57,285 nucleotides of DNA from Alphaproteobacteria bacterium (GCA_021324545.1 JAJPIX010000057.1:1-57285), one strand, 5' to 3'. Shown: positions 26,611 through 36,140, numbered from the stretch's first letter. Made by a program: numbers and translations. The notes: a model not told the origin generated them from the letters alone.

Positions 26611-28560
26611 TCAGGCGGTGCGCGCGAGCCGCGCCTGCGTCTTGCGCAGGATGAAGTCGGCGGGATTGGGCGCGCGCGTGGCCGCCCAGTAATCCACCAG
26701 AGGCCACGGCCAGTTTTGTGACACGCGGCCCTTTTCGTTCTTGTACCAGCTGGTCACCTGCGGCGCGCCCCAGGCCATGCCGGCATTGGCTGCGTCCACC
26801 TTCCTGTTGAAGCGGTCGTGAACGTCTTGCTTTGGCTCGATGGCGGATGCGCCTTCTTCCAGCATCAGCTCGATCAGGCCCAGGATGTAGCGGATCTCGC
26901 ATTCGGAAAAGAAGATGATGCTGCCGTTCACGACGATGTTTGTGTTGGGCCCATACATCAGGAACAGGTTGGGGAAGTTCGGCACCGTAATGCCAAGATA
27001 GGCACGGGCATCGCCATTCCATTGTTCGTGCAGGTCCACCCCGCCGCGGCCCTTGAATTTCATCGGCTCCAGGAAATGGCTCGCCTGGAATCCGGTGCCA
27101 TAGATGATCACGTCCGCAACGTGTTTCTTGCCATCCGCGGTCACGATTCCGTCCGGCACGATTTCGCGGATCGGGTCGGTCACCACGTGCACATTCTCGC
27201 GGGAAAGGGCTTTCAGCCACACGCCATTGTCGCGCACGATGCGCTTGCCGCCGGGCGGATAGTTGGGCGTCATCTTCTCGGCCAGGTCCGGCCGGTCCGG
27301 CAATTGCTGGGCGATGTAGAGCCGCATCACGTCGCGGATCTGGCCGTTGGCCGCGCTCACGGCATCGGGCGTTCCGTTCCACGTTGGATCGGCCTGCACG
27401 GCGGGATAAATGCCGTCCGTCAGCATCCAGAACAGCCAGAAGCGATACCATTGCGCATAGCCGGGCACGTGCTTCAAAAGCCATTTCTGCCCCTCCGGCA
27501 CGTCCTGATGATAGTTCGCCGTCGGCGCAAGCCACGGTGCGTTGCGCTGGAACACGATCAGCTCCTTCACCTGCGGAGCGATTTCGGGAATGAACTGAAA
27601 GGCGCTGGCGCCCGTGCCGATCACCGCCACGCGCTTTCCGGCAAGCGCGACGGAATGGTCCCAGCGTGCGGAATGAAATTGCGGCCCCTTGAAACTTTCG
27701 CGGCCCCTGAAGGGCGGAAGCTTCGGCCGGTTGAGCTGTCCCACTGCCGTAATGATCGCGTTGGCTTCGACAAATTCGTCCCGGCCGCCCTGGCGCAGCT
27801 GCGCGCGCCACAAATCGCGGCGCTCGTCGTAAACGGCTTCCACAAGCTCGGTCCCGAAGCGCACTTCGCCACGTACGCCGTATTTTTCCGCCACGCTGCG
27901 GAAATAGGCGTGGAGCACAGGCTGGGTGGAAAAATGCTGCGGCCAGTCGTAATTCGGTTCGAAGGAATACGAATAGAGATGGTTCGGGTTGTCCACGCGG
28001 CAGCCCGGATAGGCGTTCTCGAGCCAGGTGCCGCCGACCTCGGCATTCTTGTCGATGATGGTGTAGGCGATGCCTGCCTGTTTCAGCCGGATGGCCGCCA
28101 GAATGCCCGACATGCCGGCGCCCACGATCAGCACATGGAACTCCTTGCGCGCCGCGTCCGGAACCGGCGCGCGCCTGGCGGCCGCCTTCACGTCGCCGCC
28201 GTGCAGGGCAAGCTCCTCTTCCAGAAAAGGCAGATAGCGTTCCGGAATCTCTGCGCCGGCCACGAAGTTCATCAGCTCGCGCACAAGCTCCGGCCCCGGC
28301 GGCGGCGCCTTCTGTCCGCTGTCGCGATAGCGGCACAGCGCGGCGAGCGCCGCTTCTCTGGCGCGCCCCTGCTGTTCGGGCGTCAGCGCGCCCTGTCCAT
28401 CGCCGAAGAAATCATAAACCGGCTTGATATCGCCGCGGACAAGCGATGCATCGCCCGTCAGCTGCACGGTGGCGGCGATCAGCGATGGCAGGTGCGCATC
28501 CGAAATCGCGCGCGCGATGGAAGGGTCATCGTCCCTGATGGGCAGAAGCGTGGCGGACAT
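26611..28560 (-). CDS. Flavin-containing (Baeyer-Villiger type) monooxygenase
   Basis: 649 residues from the ATG at 28560, six bases after GGAG. An extra N-terminal helical region of about 135 residues precedes the FAD Rossmann motif GAGMSG (147-152). The BVMO fingerprint is intact: FKGPQFHSARWD fits FxGxxxHxxxWP/D. A second dinucleotide motif (VIGTGASAFQFIP) binds NADPH, and GGTWLENAYPGCRVD is typical of type I BVMOs. Reaction: insertion of one oxygen atom into a ketone to give an ester or lactone; the substrate cannot be told. The N-terminal extension resembles that of the larger 4-hydroxyacetophenone monooxygenase class. No esterase lies next to it. Confidence 0.92.
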   Translation of the reverse strand: MSATLLPIRDDDPSIARAISDAHLPSLIAATVQLTGDASLVRGDIKPVYDFFGDGQGALTPEQQGRAREAALAALCRYRDSGQKAPPPGPELVRELMNFVAGAEIPERYLPFLEEELALHGGDVKAAARRAPVPDAARKEFHVLIVGAGMSGILAAIRLKQAGIAYTIIDKNAEVGGTWLENAYPGCRVDNPNHLYSYSFEPNYDWPQHFSTQPVLHAYFRSVAEKYGVRGEVRFGTELVEAVYDERRDLWRAQLRQGGRDEFVEANAIITAVGQLNRPKLPPFRGRESFKGPQFHSARWDHSVALAGKRVAVIGTGASAFQFIPEIAPQVKELIVFQRNAPWLAPTANYHQDVPEGQKWLLKHVPGYAQWYRFWLFWMLTDGIYPAVQADPTWNGTPDAVSAANGQIRDVMRLYIAQQLPDRPDLAEKMTPNYPPGGKRIVRDNGVWLKALSRENVHVVTDPIREIVPDGIVTADGKKHVADVIIYGTGFQASHFLEPMKFKGRGGVDLHEQWNGDARAYLGITVPNFPNLFLMYGPNTNIVVNGSIIFFSECEIRYILGLIELMLEEGASAIEPKQDVHDRFNRKVDAANAGMAWGAPQVTSWYKNEKGRVSQNWPWPLVDYWAATRAPNPADFILRKTQARLARTA

Positions 28561-28720
28561 GCGGGGCTCCGGAAATGGCTGTCGCCGGAAGGCTAGGGCC
28601 ATTTTGGCCTGAAGGAAATCGCAAAACGCGCGGTCATCCGCCGCGAATGCGGCGGATCCGGTGGGATTCTGCACGGCTTTCAGGCGTCACCTGGGTCGCG
28701 GGCGACGACACTGGGTCAGG

Positions 28721-29410
28721 CTATTTGTTCTCCGCCACCATCACCGGCTTTTCGGCGTAAAGCGCAGGGTACAGCCGCTTCAGCGCCGCGATTTTCGGCA
28801 GGTCGTTGATCACAATATAGGGATAGTCGGGATTGTGGATCAGGAAATCCTGGTGGTAGTCCTCCGCCGGATAGAAGCCCTTGAACGCATCCACGCGCGT
28901 GACGATCGGCGCGGCATAAACATGGGCCTTCGCAAGCTGCGCGATATAGGCGGTCGCGATCTTCTGCTGTTCGGCATTCGTGTACCAGATGTCGGAACGG
29001 TATTGGGTGCCTTCATCCGGCCCCTGCCGGTTCAGCTCGGTGGGGTCATGCGCCACGGAGAAATACACGCGCAGCAATTGCCCATAGGTCACGACATGCG
29101 GATCGTAGATAATCTGCACGGTTTCCGCATGGCCGGTATCGCCGTCGCTCACATCGCCATAATGCGCGGTTAAGGCCGCTCCGCCCGCATAACCGGAAAG
29201 CACGCGTTTGACGCCCTTCACGTGCTCGAACACGCCCTGCATCCCCCAGAAGCAGCCGCCGGAAAGAATGGCCGTCTCGCTGGTCCCGGCCGGCTGTTCG
29301 TCAACGGCGGGCGCGGGAATGATCGTCGCATTTTCGTCCGCGCGCGCGAAACCGGGCGCGGCAATGGCGGCAAGCGAAATAGCCGCCGCCAGGCTCAGCA
29401 GGATTTTCAT
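28721..29410 (-). CDS. msrA: Peptide-methionine (S)-S-oxide reductase, exported
   Basis: 229 residues from the ATG at 29410, with GGAGAGG just upstream. A Sec signal peptide (MKILLSLAAAISLAAIAAPG) precedes the MsrA domain. Catalytic Cys53 is in GGCFWGMQ, and the family signatures GYAGG, YGDVSDGDTGHAETVQI and ISDPTELN-like SVAHDPTELNRQG are present. It reduces methionine-S-sulfoxide in periplasmic proteins. It is paired with msrB, which ends 11 bases upstream, so both diastereomers are covered in the envelope. No recycling Cys near the C-terminus was seen. Confidence 0.95.
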   Translation of the reverse strand: MKILLSLAAAISLAAIAAPGFARADENATIIPAPAVDEQPAGTSETAILSGGCFWGMQGVFEHVKGVKRVLSGYAGGAALTAHYGDVSDGDTGHAETVQIIYDPHVVTYGQLLRVYFSVAHDPTELNRQGPDEGTQYRSDIWYTNAEQQKIATAYIAQLAKAHVYAAPIVTRVDAFKGFYPAEDYHQDFLIHNPDYPYIVINDLPKIAALKRLYPALYAEKPVMVAENK

Positions 29411-29421
29411 TGGCCTCTCCA

Positions 29422-29979
29422 TCAGGCGTTGGCGCGCGGCACAAACTTCAGGCTCGCCGAATTCATGCAATAGCGCAGGCCGGTCGGCTTCGGACCATCG
29501 TCGAACACATGGCCAAGATGGGCGTCGCAGCGCGCGCAGGAAACTGCGATCCGATCCATGAAGAAGCTGTGGTCTTCCGTCTCCACGACGTTGCGCTTCG
29601 AGATCGGCTGCCAGAAGCTTGGCCAGCCTGTGCCGGATTCGAATTTCGTCTTGGAATCGAACAGCGCGGTGTCGCAGCCGATGCAGCGGTAAAGCCCGTC
29701 GGCATGGTTGTTCCAGTAGATGCCGGTGAATGCCTGCTCGGTGGCCGCGTGGCGCGTCACTTCGAACTGCTCCGGCGAAAGCAGCTTTTTCCAGTCGCTT
29801 TCCGGTTTCACGATTTTTTGTACGCGCTCGGCGCCAAGGTCTTTTCCGGCGGCGGAAAAATTCTCGATCGTCACGAAACCGGGCGCGGCCGCGGCAAGCA
29901 GCGCCGATGGCGCCGCAGCCATGCCAAGGGCGGCAAGCGGGGCGGATTTCAGCATGATTCGGCGGGGGATATCGGTCAT
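29422..29979 (-). CDS. msrB: Peptide-methionine (R)-S-oxide reductase, probable Tat substrate
   Basis: 185 residues from the ATG at 29979, eight bases after GGAGG. The N-terminus [20 protein letters not shown] carries a twin-arginine motif, so export in folded form is likely. The zinc site is Cys99/Cys102 (CIGC) and Cys148/Cys151 (CARC). Catalytic Cys171 is in [20 protein letters not shown] is the family signature. It acts on methionine-R-sulfoxide. The gene is first in a two-gene unit with msrA. Confidence 0.95.
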   Translation of the reverse strand: MTDIPRRIMLKSAPLAALGMAAAPSALLAAAAPGFVTIENFSAAGKDLGAERVQKIVKPESDWKKLLSPEQFEVTRHAATEQAFTGIYWNNHADGLYRCIGCDTALFDSKTKFESGTGWPSFWQPISKRNVVETEDHSFFMDRIAVSCARCDAHLGHVFDDGPKPTGLRYCMNSASLKFVPRANA

Positions 29980-30040
29980 GCGGGCAACCTCCGGGGGTCT
30001 ATCCCTTATTCGCGCAAGGGCGCCCACAGGTTACGCCCTT

Positions 30041-30604
30041 TCAGTCCGCGCGCCAGCGCTTCACCAGCCCGTTTTCGATGCCTGCAAGGTCCAGAAGCCG
30101 CCCCACCGTTTCGTTGACGATATCGTCCAGCGTCTGCGGCCGCGTATAGAAGGCCGGCACCACCGGCGCCACGATCGCGCCCAGATCCGACAGCGCCGCC
30201 AGGTTGCGCAGATGCCCGCCGTGCAGCGGAGATTCCCGCAAGGCCAGCACCAGCTTGCGCCGCTCCTTCAGCGCCACATCGGCGGCACGCGAAACCAGCG
30301 TCGCCGTCACCCCGGTGGCGATCTCGCTCATGGTTTTGACGGAGCAGGGTGCGATGATCATGCCCAGCGTCTGGAACGAGCCGGATGCAATCGCCGCCCC
30401 CACATCGCCGATGGCATGGTTCACTTTCGCGAGCTTTCGCACGTCCGCGGGCTTGAGCTCGCTTTCATAGGCAAGCGTCATCTCCGCCGCCTTCGTCATC
30501 ACAAGGTGCGTTTCGATATCGCTGTCGCGAAGATATTCGAGCAGGCGGATGCCGTAGATCACGCCCGAGGCGCCCGTCATGCCGATGACGAGGCGGCGCG
30601 TCAT
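30041..30604 (-). CDS. ubiX: UbiX flavin prenyltransferase
   Basis: 187 residues. It starts MTRRLVIGMTGASGVIYGIRL, the GASG nucleotide/flavin site of UbiX/PAD1. IIAPCSVKTMSEIATG, LALRESPLH and PVVPAFYTRPQTLDDIV are typical. It makes prenylated FMN, the cofactor of UbiD-type decarboxylases used in ubiquinone synthesis. No ubiD is in the window. The ATG overlaps the stop of the gamma-lyase gene upstream by four bases, so a cofactor-biosynthesis gene is translationally coupled to a sulfur-amino-acid operon. Confidence 0.95.
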   Translation of the reverse strand: MTRRLVIGMTGASGVIYGIRLLEYLRDSDIETHLVMTKAAEMTLAYESELKPADVRKLAKVNHAIGDVGAAIASGSFQTLGMIIAPCSVKTMSEIATGVTATLVSRAADVALKERRKLVLALRESPLHGGHLRNLAALSDLGAIVAPVVPAFYTRPQTLDDIVNETVGRLLDLAGIENGLVKRWRAD

Positions 30605-31770
30605 GCGAGCGCCTGCTCCAGATCGGCGATCAGGTCCTGCACGTCTTCAATTCCGCACGACATGCGCACAAGCGAATCCTCGATGCCGAGCGCGCGGCGC
30701 TGCTCGGCCGGCACGCTGGCATGTGTCATGATGGCGGGGTGTTCCACAAGGCTTTCCACGCCGCCCAGGCTTTCGGCCAGCGTGAAAATCTGCACGCGTT
30801 CCAGAAACCGTTTCGTGCCCGCGATGTCGCGCTTCAGGATCACGGTCAGCATGCCGCCGAATCCGTGCATCTGCCGCTTCGCCAGCGCATGGTGCGGATG
30901 GCTTTCGAGGCCCGGATAGATGACTCGCGTCACGTCGGGCCGCTTTTCCAGCCAGCGCGCGATCGTCATGGCGTTGTGGCAGTGCCGTTCCATGCGCAGC
31001 GCCAGCGTCTTCAGCCCGCGCAGCGCCAGAAAGGAATCGAAGGGGCCGGAAATTCCGCCGATGGCGTTCTGCAGGAAGCGGATTCGTTCGGCCAGCTCCT
31101 TGTTGTCGCCCACGATCACGCAGCCGCCGATCATGTCGGAATGGCCGTTCAGGTATTTCGTGGTCGAATGGATCACGATGTCGATGCCGTGATCGAGCGG
31201 CCGCTGCACCCACGGGCTGCAGAAGGTGTTGTCGCAGGCCGTCAGGATGCCGCGCTTTTTCGCCAGCCGCGCGATGCCCTCCAGGTCAGCCAGCTTCAGA
31301 AGCGGATTGGTGGGCGTCTCCACATAGATCAGCTTCGTATTGGGGCGGATCGCGCGTTCCACCGCACCCACATCGCTCATGTCCACGAAGGTGAAGTCGA
31401 GCCCCGCCGAGCGCCGGCGGACGCGTTCGAACAGCCGGTAGGAGCCGCCATAGAGGTCGTCCATCGCGACCACATGATCGCCCGAATTGAGCAATTCCAA
31501 CGTGCTCGAAATGGCGGCCAGGCCCGAAGCATAGGCAAAGCCTTCCGTTCCGTTCTCGAGATCGGCGACGCAGCGCTCGAAGGCGTTGCGCGTCGGGTTG
31601 GCGCTGCGCGAATACTCATAGCCCTTGTTCACGCCGGGGCTTTCCTGGGCGTAGGTCGCGTTGGCGTAGATCGGCACCATGATCGCACCGGTGGAAGGAT
31701 CGGGCGATTGGCCGGCGTGTATCGTGCGCGTCGAAAATCCCAGCCGGTTATGGCCTTTTCTGTCACTCAT
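30601..31770 (-). CDS. PLP-dependent cystathionine gamma-lyase/synthase
   Basis: 389 residues of the Cys/Met metabolism PLP family. The Schiff-base lysine is Lys205 in HSTTKYLNGHSD. YEYSRSANPTRNAFE, ASGLAAISS and YVETPTNP are conserved. Lyase (cystathionine to cysteine, ammonia and 2-oxobutyrate) and synthase are hard to separate by sequence. Coupling to the cystathionine beta-synthase just upstream (ATGA overlap at 31767-31770) argues for gamma-lyase in reverse transsulfuration, homocysteine to cysteine. Confidence 0.93.
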   Translation of the reverse strand: MSDRKGHNRLGFSTRTIHAGQSPDPSTGAIMVPIYANATYAQESPGVNKGYEYSRSANPTRNAFERCVADLENGTEGFAYASGLAAISSTLELLNSGDHVVAMDDLYGGSYRLFERVRRRSAGLDFTFVDMSDVGAVERAIRPNTKLIYVETPTNPLLKLADLEGIARLAKKRGILTACDNTFCSPWVQRPLDHGIDIVIHSTTKYLNGHSDMIGGCVIVGDNKELAERIRFLQNAIGGISGPFDSFLALRGLKTLALRMERHCHNAMTIARWLEKRPDVTRVIYPGLESHPHHALAKRQMHGFGGMLTVILKRDIAGTKRFLERVQIFTLAESLGGVESLVEHPAIMTHASVPAEQRRALGIEDSLVRMSCGIEDVQDLIADLEQALA

Positions 31771-33164
31771 GGATTGAGCCTTAGGTGATTGATGAGATCG
31801 ATGCGGGTGATGAGCCCCACGAAATTTTCGCCGTCCAGCACGATCGCCACTTCGTTGCGCTCGAAGATGGGCGGCAGAACTTCCATCCTGTCCCTGACCT
31901 GGACGGTGTGAAGGTTCGCCGTCATTGCCGCCTTCACGGGATCCTTGAAGCGCAGCGCGCGCCGCGCGGCATCGCCTTCGACATAGGCAAGGATATCGCT
32001 CTCATCCAGAATCCCGACGATGCGGTTTCGCTGCACCACGGGCAGCTGCGAAACATCGGCGCCGCGCATGCGGTTGTAGGCGACAAGAAGCGTGTCGTCG
32101 GGCGAAACGGTCACGGCCCCGCCGGCATCGAAGCGCCTGGCGATCAGGTCCGACAGGTTGCCCTGCAGCTTGCGGTCGGCCAGGCCCTGCTCGATCACCC
32201 AGAAATCGTTGTAAACCTTGGAAAGGTATTTGTTGCCGCTGTCGGGAACGAGCGTCACCACCCGTTTTGCCTCCGTCTGCTCGCGGCAATATTTGAGAGC
32301 CACCGCCAGCAGGGTTCCGGTGGAAGACCCGCCGAGAATTCCCTCTTTCGCCAGAAGTTCGCGCGCAGCCTCCACGCTTTCCCTGTCGCTGATGGAATAG
32401 GCGCGCTTCACGAGCGAGAGGTCGCAATTGGGCGGAATGAAATCTTCGCCGATGCCTTCCACCGTCCAGGATCCCGCTTCGATCATCTTGCCGGTGCGGA
32501 TGTAGGGCGCCAGAACCGAACCCGCCGGATCGGCCAACACCATCTCGGTGTCTGGCGAAACCCGGCGCATGAAACGGCCGATTCCGGTCAGCGTGCCCCC
32601 CGATCCCACGCCAACGACAATCGCCTGCACATTGTGTTCCATCTGCTCCCAGATTTCCGGGCCGGTAGTGGTTTCATGCGCAAGCGGATTGGCGGGGTTG
32701 GCGAACTGGTTGGCATAGAACGCGCCTTCTTCCTTCGCCACGCGCTCGGCGATGTCCTGGTAATATTCGGGATGGCCCTTGCCCACGTCGGAACGCGTGA
32801 TGCGTACATCCACGCCCATCGCGCGCAGATGCTGCACCTTCTCGCGCGCCATCTTGTCGGGCACGATGAGGATCAGCCTGTAGCCCTTCAGGATGGCAAC
32901 CTGCGCCAGGCCAAGGCCCGTGTTGCCGGCCGTTGCTTCCACGATCGTGCCGCCGGGCTTCAGTTTGCCCTCGCGCTCGGCCGCCTCGATCATGGATTTG
33001 CCGATGCGGTCCTTGATCGAGCCGCCGGGGTTCTGGCTTTCGAGCTTCACGAACAGCCGGCAGGGCCCGGTGTCGAAATGAGTCAGCTCCATCATCGGGG
33101 TGTGGCCGATCAGGTCCAGAGCCGAACGTGCCGGCCGGTTGCGGGAAGGGGTGGATTCGGGCAT
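31767..33164 (-). CDS. Cystathionine beta-synthase with C-terminal CBS-domain pair
   Basis: 465 residues from the ATG at 33164, six bases after GAAGAGG; in-frame codons up to 33401 lack a ribosome binding site and precede non-conserved sequence. PLP Lys51 is in NPGGSIKDRIG; EATAGNTG and GVGSGGTLTGIG bind PLP phosphate and substrate. No heme-binding N-terminal extension is present. Two CBS domains (about 340-465; LPVVQRNRIVGILDESD and VAIVLDGENFVGLITRID) probably bind an adenosyl ligand such as S-adenosylmethionine. It makes cystathionine from homocysteine and serine. First gene of the CBS / gamma-lyase / ubiX operon. Confidence 0.93.
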   Translation of the reverse strand: MPESTPSRNRPARSALDLIGHTPMMELTHFDTGPCRLFVKLESQNPGGSIKDRIGKSMIEAAEREGKLKPGGTIVEATAGNTGLGLAQVAILKGYRLILIVPDKMAREKVQHLRAMGVDVRITRSDVGKGHPEYYQDIAERVAKEEGAFYANQFANPANPLAHETTTGPEIWEQMEHNVQAIVVGVGSGGTLTGIGRFMRRVSPDTEMVLADPAGSVLAPYIRTGKMIEAGSWTVEGIGEDFIPPNCDLSLVKRAYSISDRESVEAARELLAKEGILGGSSTGTLLAVALKYCREQTEAKRVVTLVPDSGNKYLSKVYNDFWVIEQGLADRKLQGNLSDLIARRFDAGGAVTVSPDDTLLVAYNRMRGADVSQLPVVQRNRIVGILDESDILAYVEGDAARRALRFKDPVKAAMTANLHTVQVRDRMEVLPPIFERNEVAIVLDGENFVGLITRIDLINHLRLNP

Positions 33165-33487
33165 GGCTGCCTCTTCTTGGGCGGGAATGACGGGTTCATC
33201 TAAGCGCCGCTTTGCCGCCCGTCCATCCATGTTGGGCGCATGGCCGCAAATCTCTTCCTGTTGCGAGCGATTATTATCTAACGGGCTGATATGACTGTAT
33301 TTTTCTTTCGGACCGAACCCGAAAGAGCCCGGCTTGGCAAAGCGACGTCCGGTTTTTGATGCAAAAGATACCCTTAATCCCCTGCCCATTGTGACGGCCA
33401 AGCCACAGTTTTCATTGATGATTCCGTTGCTTGGGGGGTGGCATCTGCTAAGGTTTTGCCGGACGAGAAGGTTTGCGGTGGGGAGTT
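33165..33487 (+). other. Divergent intergenic region between the cystathionine operon and an S8 autotransporter
   Basis: 323 bases without a gene. It contains an AT-rich stretch around 33265-33315 (GATTATTATCTAACGGG...), where the minus-strand operon promoter probably lies, and a plus-strand promoter candidate at 33427-33454. No further palindrome, RNA fold or small gene stood out. Confidence 0.6.
33427..33454 (+). promoter_or_regulatory. Candidate promoter for the S8 autotransporter gene
   Basis: TTGCTT (33427-33432) and TAAGGT (33449-33454), 16 bases apart, resemble a housekeeping promoter of alphaproteobacteria. The predicted transcript would start about 26 bases before the ATG at 33488. 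Confidence 0.4.
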
Positions 33488-36085
33488 ATGCCTCGGGTCG
33501 TCATCAGGGGGCCATTGCAGATTTGGAATTTGGCGCTGGCGGCTGCGATGTTCGCGGCCGGCTGTGGCTTGTCTGCGGCTGATGCCGGACCGCTTTCGTC
33601 GGGCGGACAAATCTCGCTGGATGTCGGCAGCTTTTTTACGCCATCGCAATACGACGCCGATGGATCGGTTTATGGCGTTCGCGCGCGGGGGGCGAGCCTT
33701 CCGTCCCTGCAGGTGCTCAATTCGAACGCGCCGCCGCTCAGCACGCCCACGCCCGGCGCATGCAGTTCCGCTGGCTTTCCCGGCGGCTGGTGCAACACGC
33801 CGCACAATATCGCCAAGAAGGCCTTCGGATGGGATTTCCATGCGAAGGGTCAGGGCGTCGTCATCGGTATTGTCGATACCGGCATTGACGTGAACCAGCC
33901 GGAATTTGCGGGCCGCCTGCTCAAGGGCACGTGCATTTCGTGGTCGTCCAATCCCTGCACCGATCCCACCAACAAGGTTGGCGGCGATATCGGCGTATTT
34001 CCGGCGCAATCCACGCACGGCACGCATGTGGCCGGCATTGCCGCCGGCGCAAATGTCGGGCTGGCGAGCCAGGCCGATATCCTTCCCGTGAAAGTCTGCG
34101 CGACGTTCAGTGACGCCTGCAATCGTGTGGATGATGGCATTGTCTGGGCGTCCGAACACGGCGCCAACATCATCAATGTTTCGATCGGCGGCCCCATCCT
34201 TTCCACGACCGATGTGAGCGCGTTCCAGACGGCGGTTGCCAACGGCTCCCTGCTCGTGGTGGCGGGCGGCAATTCGGGCAACAAATATCCGAGCGGCGGG
34301 TTTCTTGCGGGCGCTGCGCTCGACGATGGCGTGCGCGGTTCGATGATTGTGGTCGGCGCCACGGGCTGCAACGGTCCCAGCGCCTTCAAGCCCAAGAGCT
34401 GCGCCAATGGCGGTTTCGGCGGCGTTGCCAGCTTCTCCCAGGTCCCCGGCACGCGCTGCGAGGTGCACGGCGGCCAGCGCTACTGCATGAAGGATTTCTT
34501 CGTCGTGGCGCCGGGTGTGGACATCTGGTCGTCCGTCGGCAACGGGCGGCAAAAGAAGGCGGCCTACGGCTATCTTTCCGGCACCTCGATGGCCACGCCC
34601 TATGTCACGGGCGTTGCGGCGCTGATCAAGGGGCAGGATCCCGCGCTCACCTCTGAACAGATTGCCGACATCATTTTCGAGACCACGGACGATATCGGCG
34701 CGCCCGGTGTCGATCAGGTCTTCGGCCGCGGCGCCGTGGATGTGACCAAGGCGTTGTCCCCCGTCGGCGGTGCGGACGTGCGCGTGGCAACCGGCGGCGG
34801 CAATGCGCAGACGGCCACCGGCCCCACCGGCGCGCTGACCAGCCTTGTCACCGGCCCGCTGGCCGGTGCGCTCGCAAACAGCAAGCTCTTGAAGCACGCC
34901 GTCATCGTCGACAAATTCGGCCGCCCCTTCAAAGCCGACCTGACGCGCGCGGCCTACAACAAGGGCCTGCAATTCGACGGCCTGCTGCAGCAGCAGCTTT
35001 CGAACTACAGCAGCTACACGCCGTTTGCCTTTGCGGCGCCGAGCCCGATCGGCAATTTCGTGGCCTCCGGCTATGCCGTGGACACGGTCACGCCACGCCT
35101 GTTGACCGGCGGGTATCTGGATCACGATCTCAACCGCTATAACGTTCGCGACCTGTGGATTGCGGCCCCGCTGATGGGCGGCGTCACGCTGAACGCCGGC
35201 TTCAACCTCGACATGGAAGGCCGCTTCAACGATTACGACGTCATGGCAAGCCCGGCCTATGACGGGCTGTTCCTGTCGGCGTCGGCCGTGAACTCGCCCT
35301 ATCTCGGCTTCACCGACGGCGGCAGTTTCCTGGGCGCCACGATCGCGCTGGCCGACGATCTGCATTTCCGCATCGGCGCATCGCAGCTTTCGCCTGTCAG
35401 CGATCCGTTTGAGGTTCCGCTGTTCGCGTCCCTGGCGCAGATCCAGGGTCAGCCGCTGCAATTCGACCAGCGCCAGGCATCGGCCACCATGGCAGGCCTG
35501 TCGTGGGATTTCGCCAAATGGGGCGGCTTGGGGCTGACGCTTTCGCAAAGCGCGGAGCAGAACGGGCTGCTGGGCGGCCTCACCTCCGGGGCGCTCGACC
35601 TTGCCAATAGCGCCAACACGTCGGCGGTGGGCCTGTCCGCCCGCGTGGGCTTCGGCGACGGCTGGGTCACCACGGCGTCTTACAGCGAGGGCATCACGCA
35701 GCTTGATCTCAGGGCCGCGAACAGCCTTGTGACATCGGCCGATGCGCTGCACAGCCGGTCTTACGGCATTGCGGTGGCCAAGCATGGCCTGTTCGGCGAC
35801 GATTCTCTGGGCCTTTCGGTGTCGCGCCCGATCCAGGTCTACAGCGGCAGCGTCAATCTCGCGGTGGCTGACAATATCGACAAGAACAACAGCCTGATCA
35901 TGGGGAATGAAAATCTTTCGCTCGCCACCAGGACGCCGGAAACCGATTTCGAGCTGGGCTATGTGACGACCTTCCTCGACGGCGCGGTCGCGCTGCAGGC
36001 CAATGCCGCCTATCAGATGAACCTGCAGGGCCAGAACGGCCAGAATGCCGTTTCGGTCCTGTCGCGCGCCAAGATCAACTTCTGA
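33488..36085 (+). CDS. S8 subtilisin-like autotransporter protease
   Basis: 865 residues from the ATG at 33488 (GGGGAG directly upstream; a TTG five codons earlier is less likely). The signal region is QIWNLALAAAMFAAGCGLSA. The S8 domain has Asp130 (GIVDTGIDV), His177 (HGTHVAGIAAG) and Ser367 (SGTSMATPYVTG), a full triad, with several Cys (ACSSAGFPGGWC, CISWSSNPC) that may form disulfides. From about residue 500 a beta-rich domain runs to a terminal Phe (SRAKINF), as expected for an outer-membrane barrel. It resembles SphB1/AspA-like autotransporter subtilases that cut other surface proteins. With the protease at 1-2596 it gives two S8 surface proteases flanking the TPS locus on either side. 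Confidence 0.9.
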   Translation: MPRVVIRGPLQIWNLALAAAMFAAGCGLSAADAGPLSSGGQISLDVGSFFTPSQYDADGSVYGVRARGASLPSLQVLNSNAPPLSTPTPGACSSAGFPGGWCNTPHNIAKKAFGWDFHAKGQGVVIGIVDTGIDVNQPEFAGRLLKGTCISWSSNPCTDPTNKVGGDIGVFPAQSTHGTHVAGIAAGANVGLASQADILPVKVCATFSDACNRVDDGIVWASEHGANIINVSIGGPILSTTDVSAFQTAVANGSLLVVAGGNSGNKYPSGGFLAGAALDDGVRGSMIVVGATGCNGPSAFKPKSCANGGFGGVASFSQVPGTRCEVHGGQRYCMKDFFVVAPGVDIWSSVGNGRQKKAAYGYLSGTSMATPYVTGVAALIKGQDPALTSEQIADIIFETTDDIGAPGVDQVFGRGAVDVTKALSPVGGADVRVATGGGNAQTATGPTGALTSLVTGPLAGALANSKLLKHAVIVDKFGRPFKADLTRAAYNKGLQFDGLLQQQLSNYSSYTPFAFAAPSPIGNFVASGYAVDTVTPRLLTGGYLDHDLNRYNVRDLWIAAPLMGGVTLNAGFNLDMEGRFNDYDVMASPAYDGLFLSASAVNSPYLGFTDGGSFLGATIALADDLHFRIGASQLSPVSDPFEVPLFASLAQIQGQPLQFDQRQASATMAGLSWDFAKWGGLGLTLSQSAEQNGLLGGLTSGALDLANSANTSAVGLSARVGFGDGWVTTASYSEGITQLDLRAANSLVTSADALHSRSYGIAVAKHGLFGDDSLGLSVSRPIQVYSGSVNLAVADNIDKNNSLIMGNENLSLATRTPETDFELGYVTTFLDGAVALQANAAYQMNLQGQNGQNAVSVLSRAKINF

Positions 36086-36108
36086 ACGCTTTTGCCTTGG
36101 GGGATGCG

Positions 36109-36140
36109 AAAGGCCGGGTGTTGCGCCCGGCCTTTTCGTT
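36109..36140 (+). terminator. Rho-independent terminator after the S8 autotransporter
   Basis: A 10-bp stem (AAAGGCCGGG / CCCGGCCTTT) with a 7-base loop, followed by TTCGTTT. It lies 24 bases after the stop codon at 36085 and separates the gene from ettA. Confidence 0.85.
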
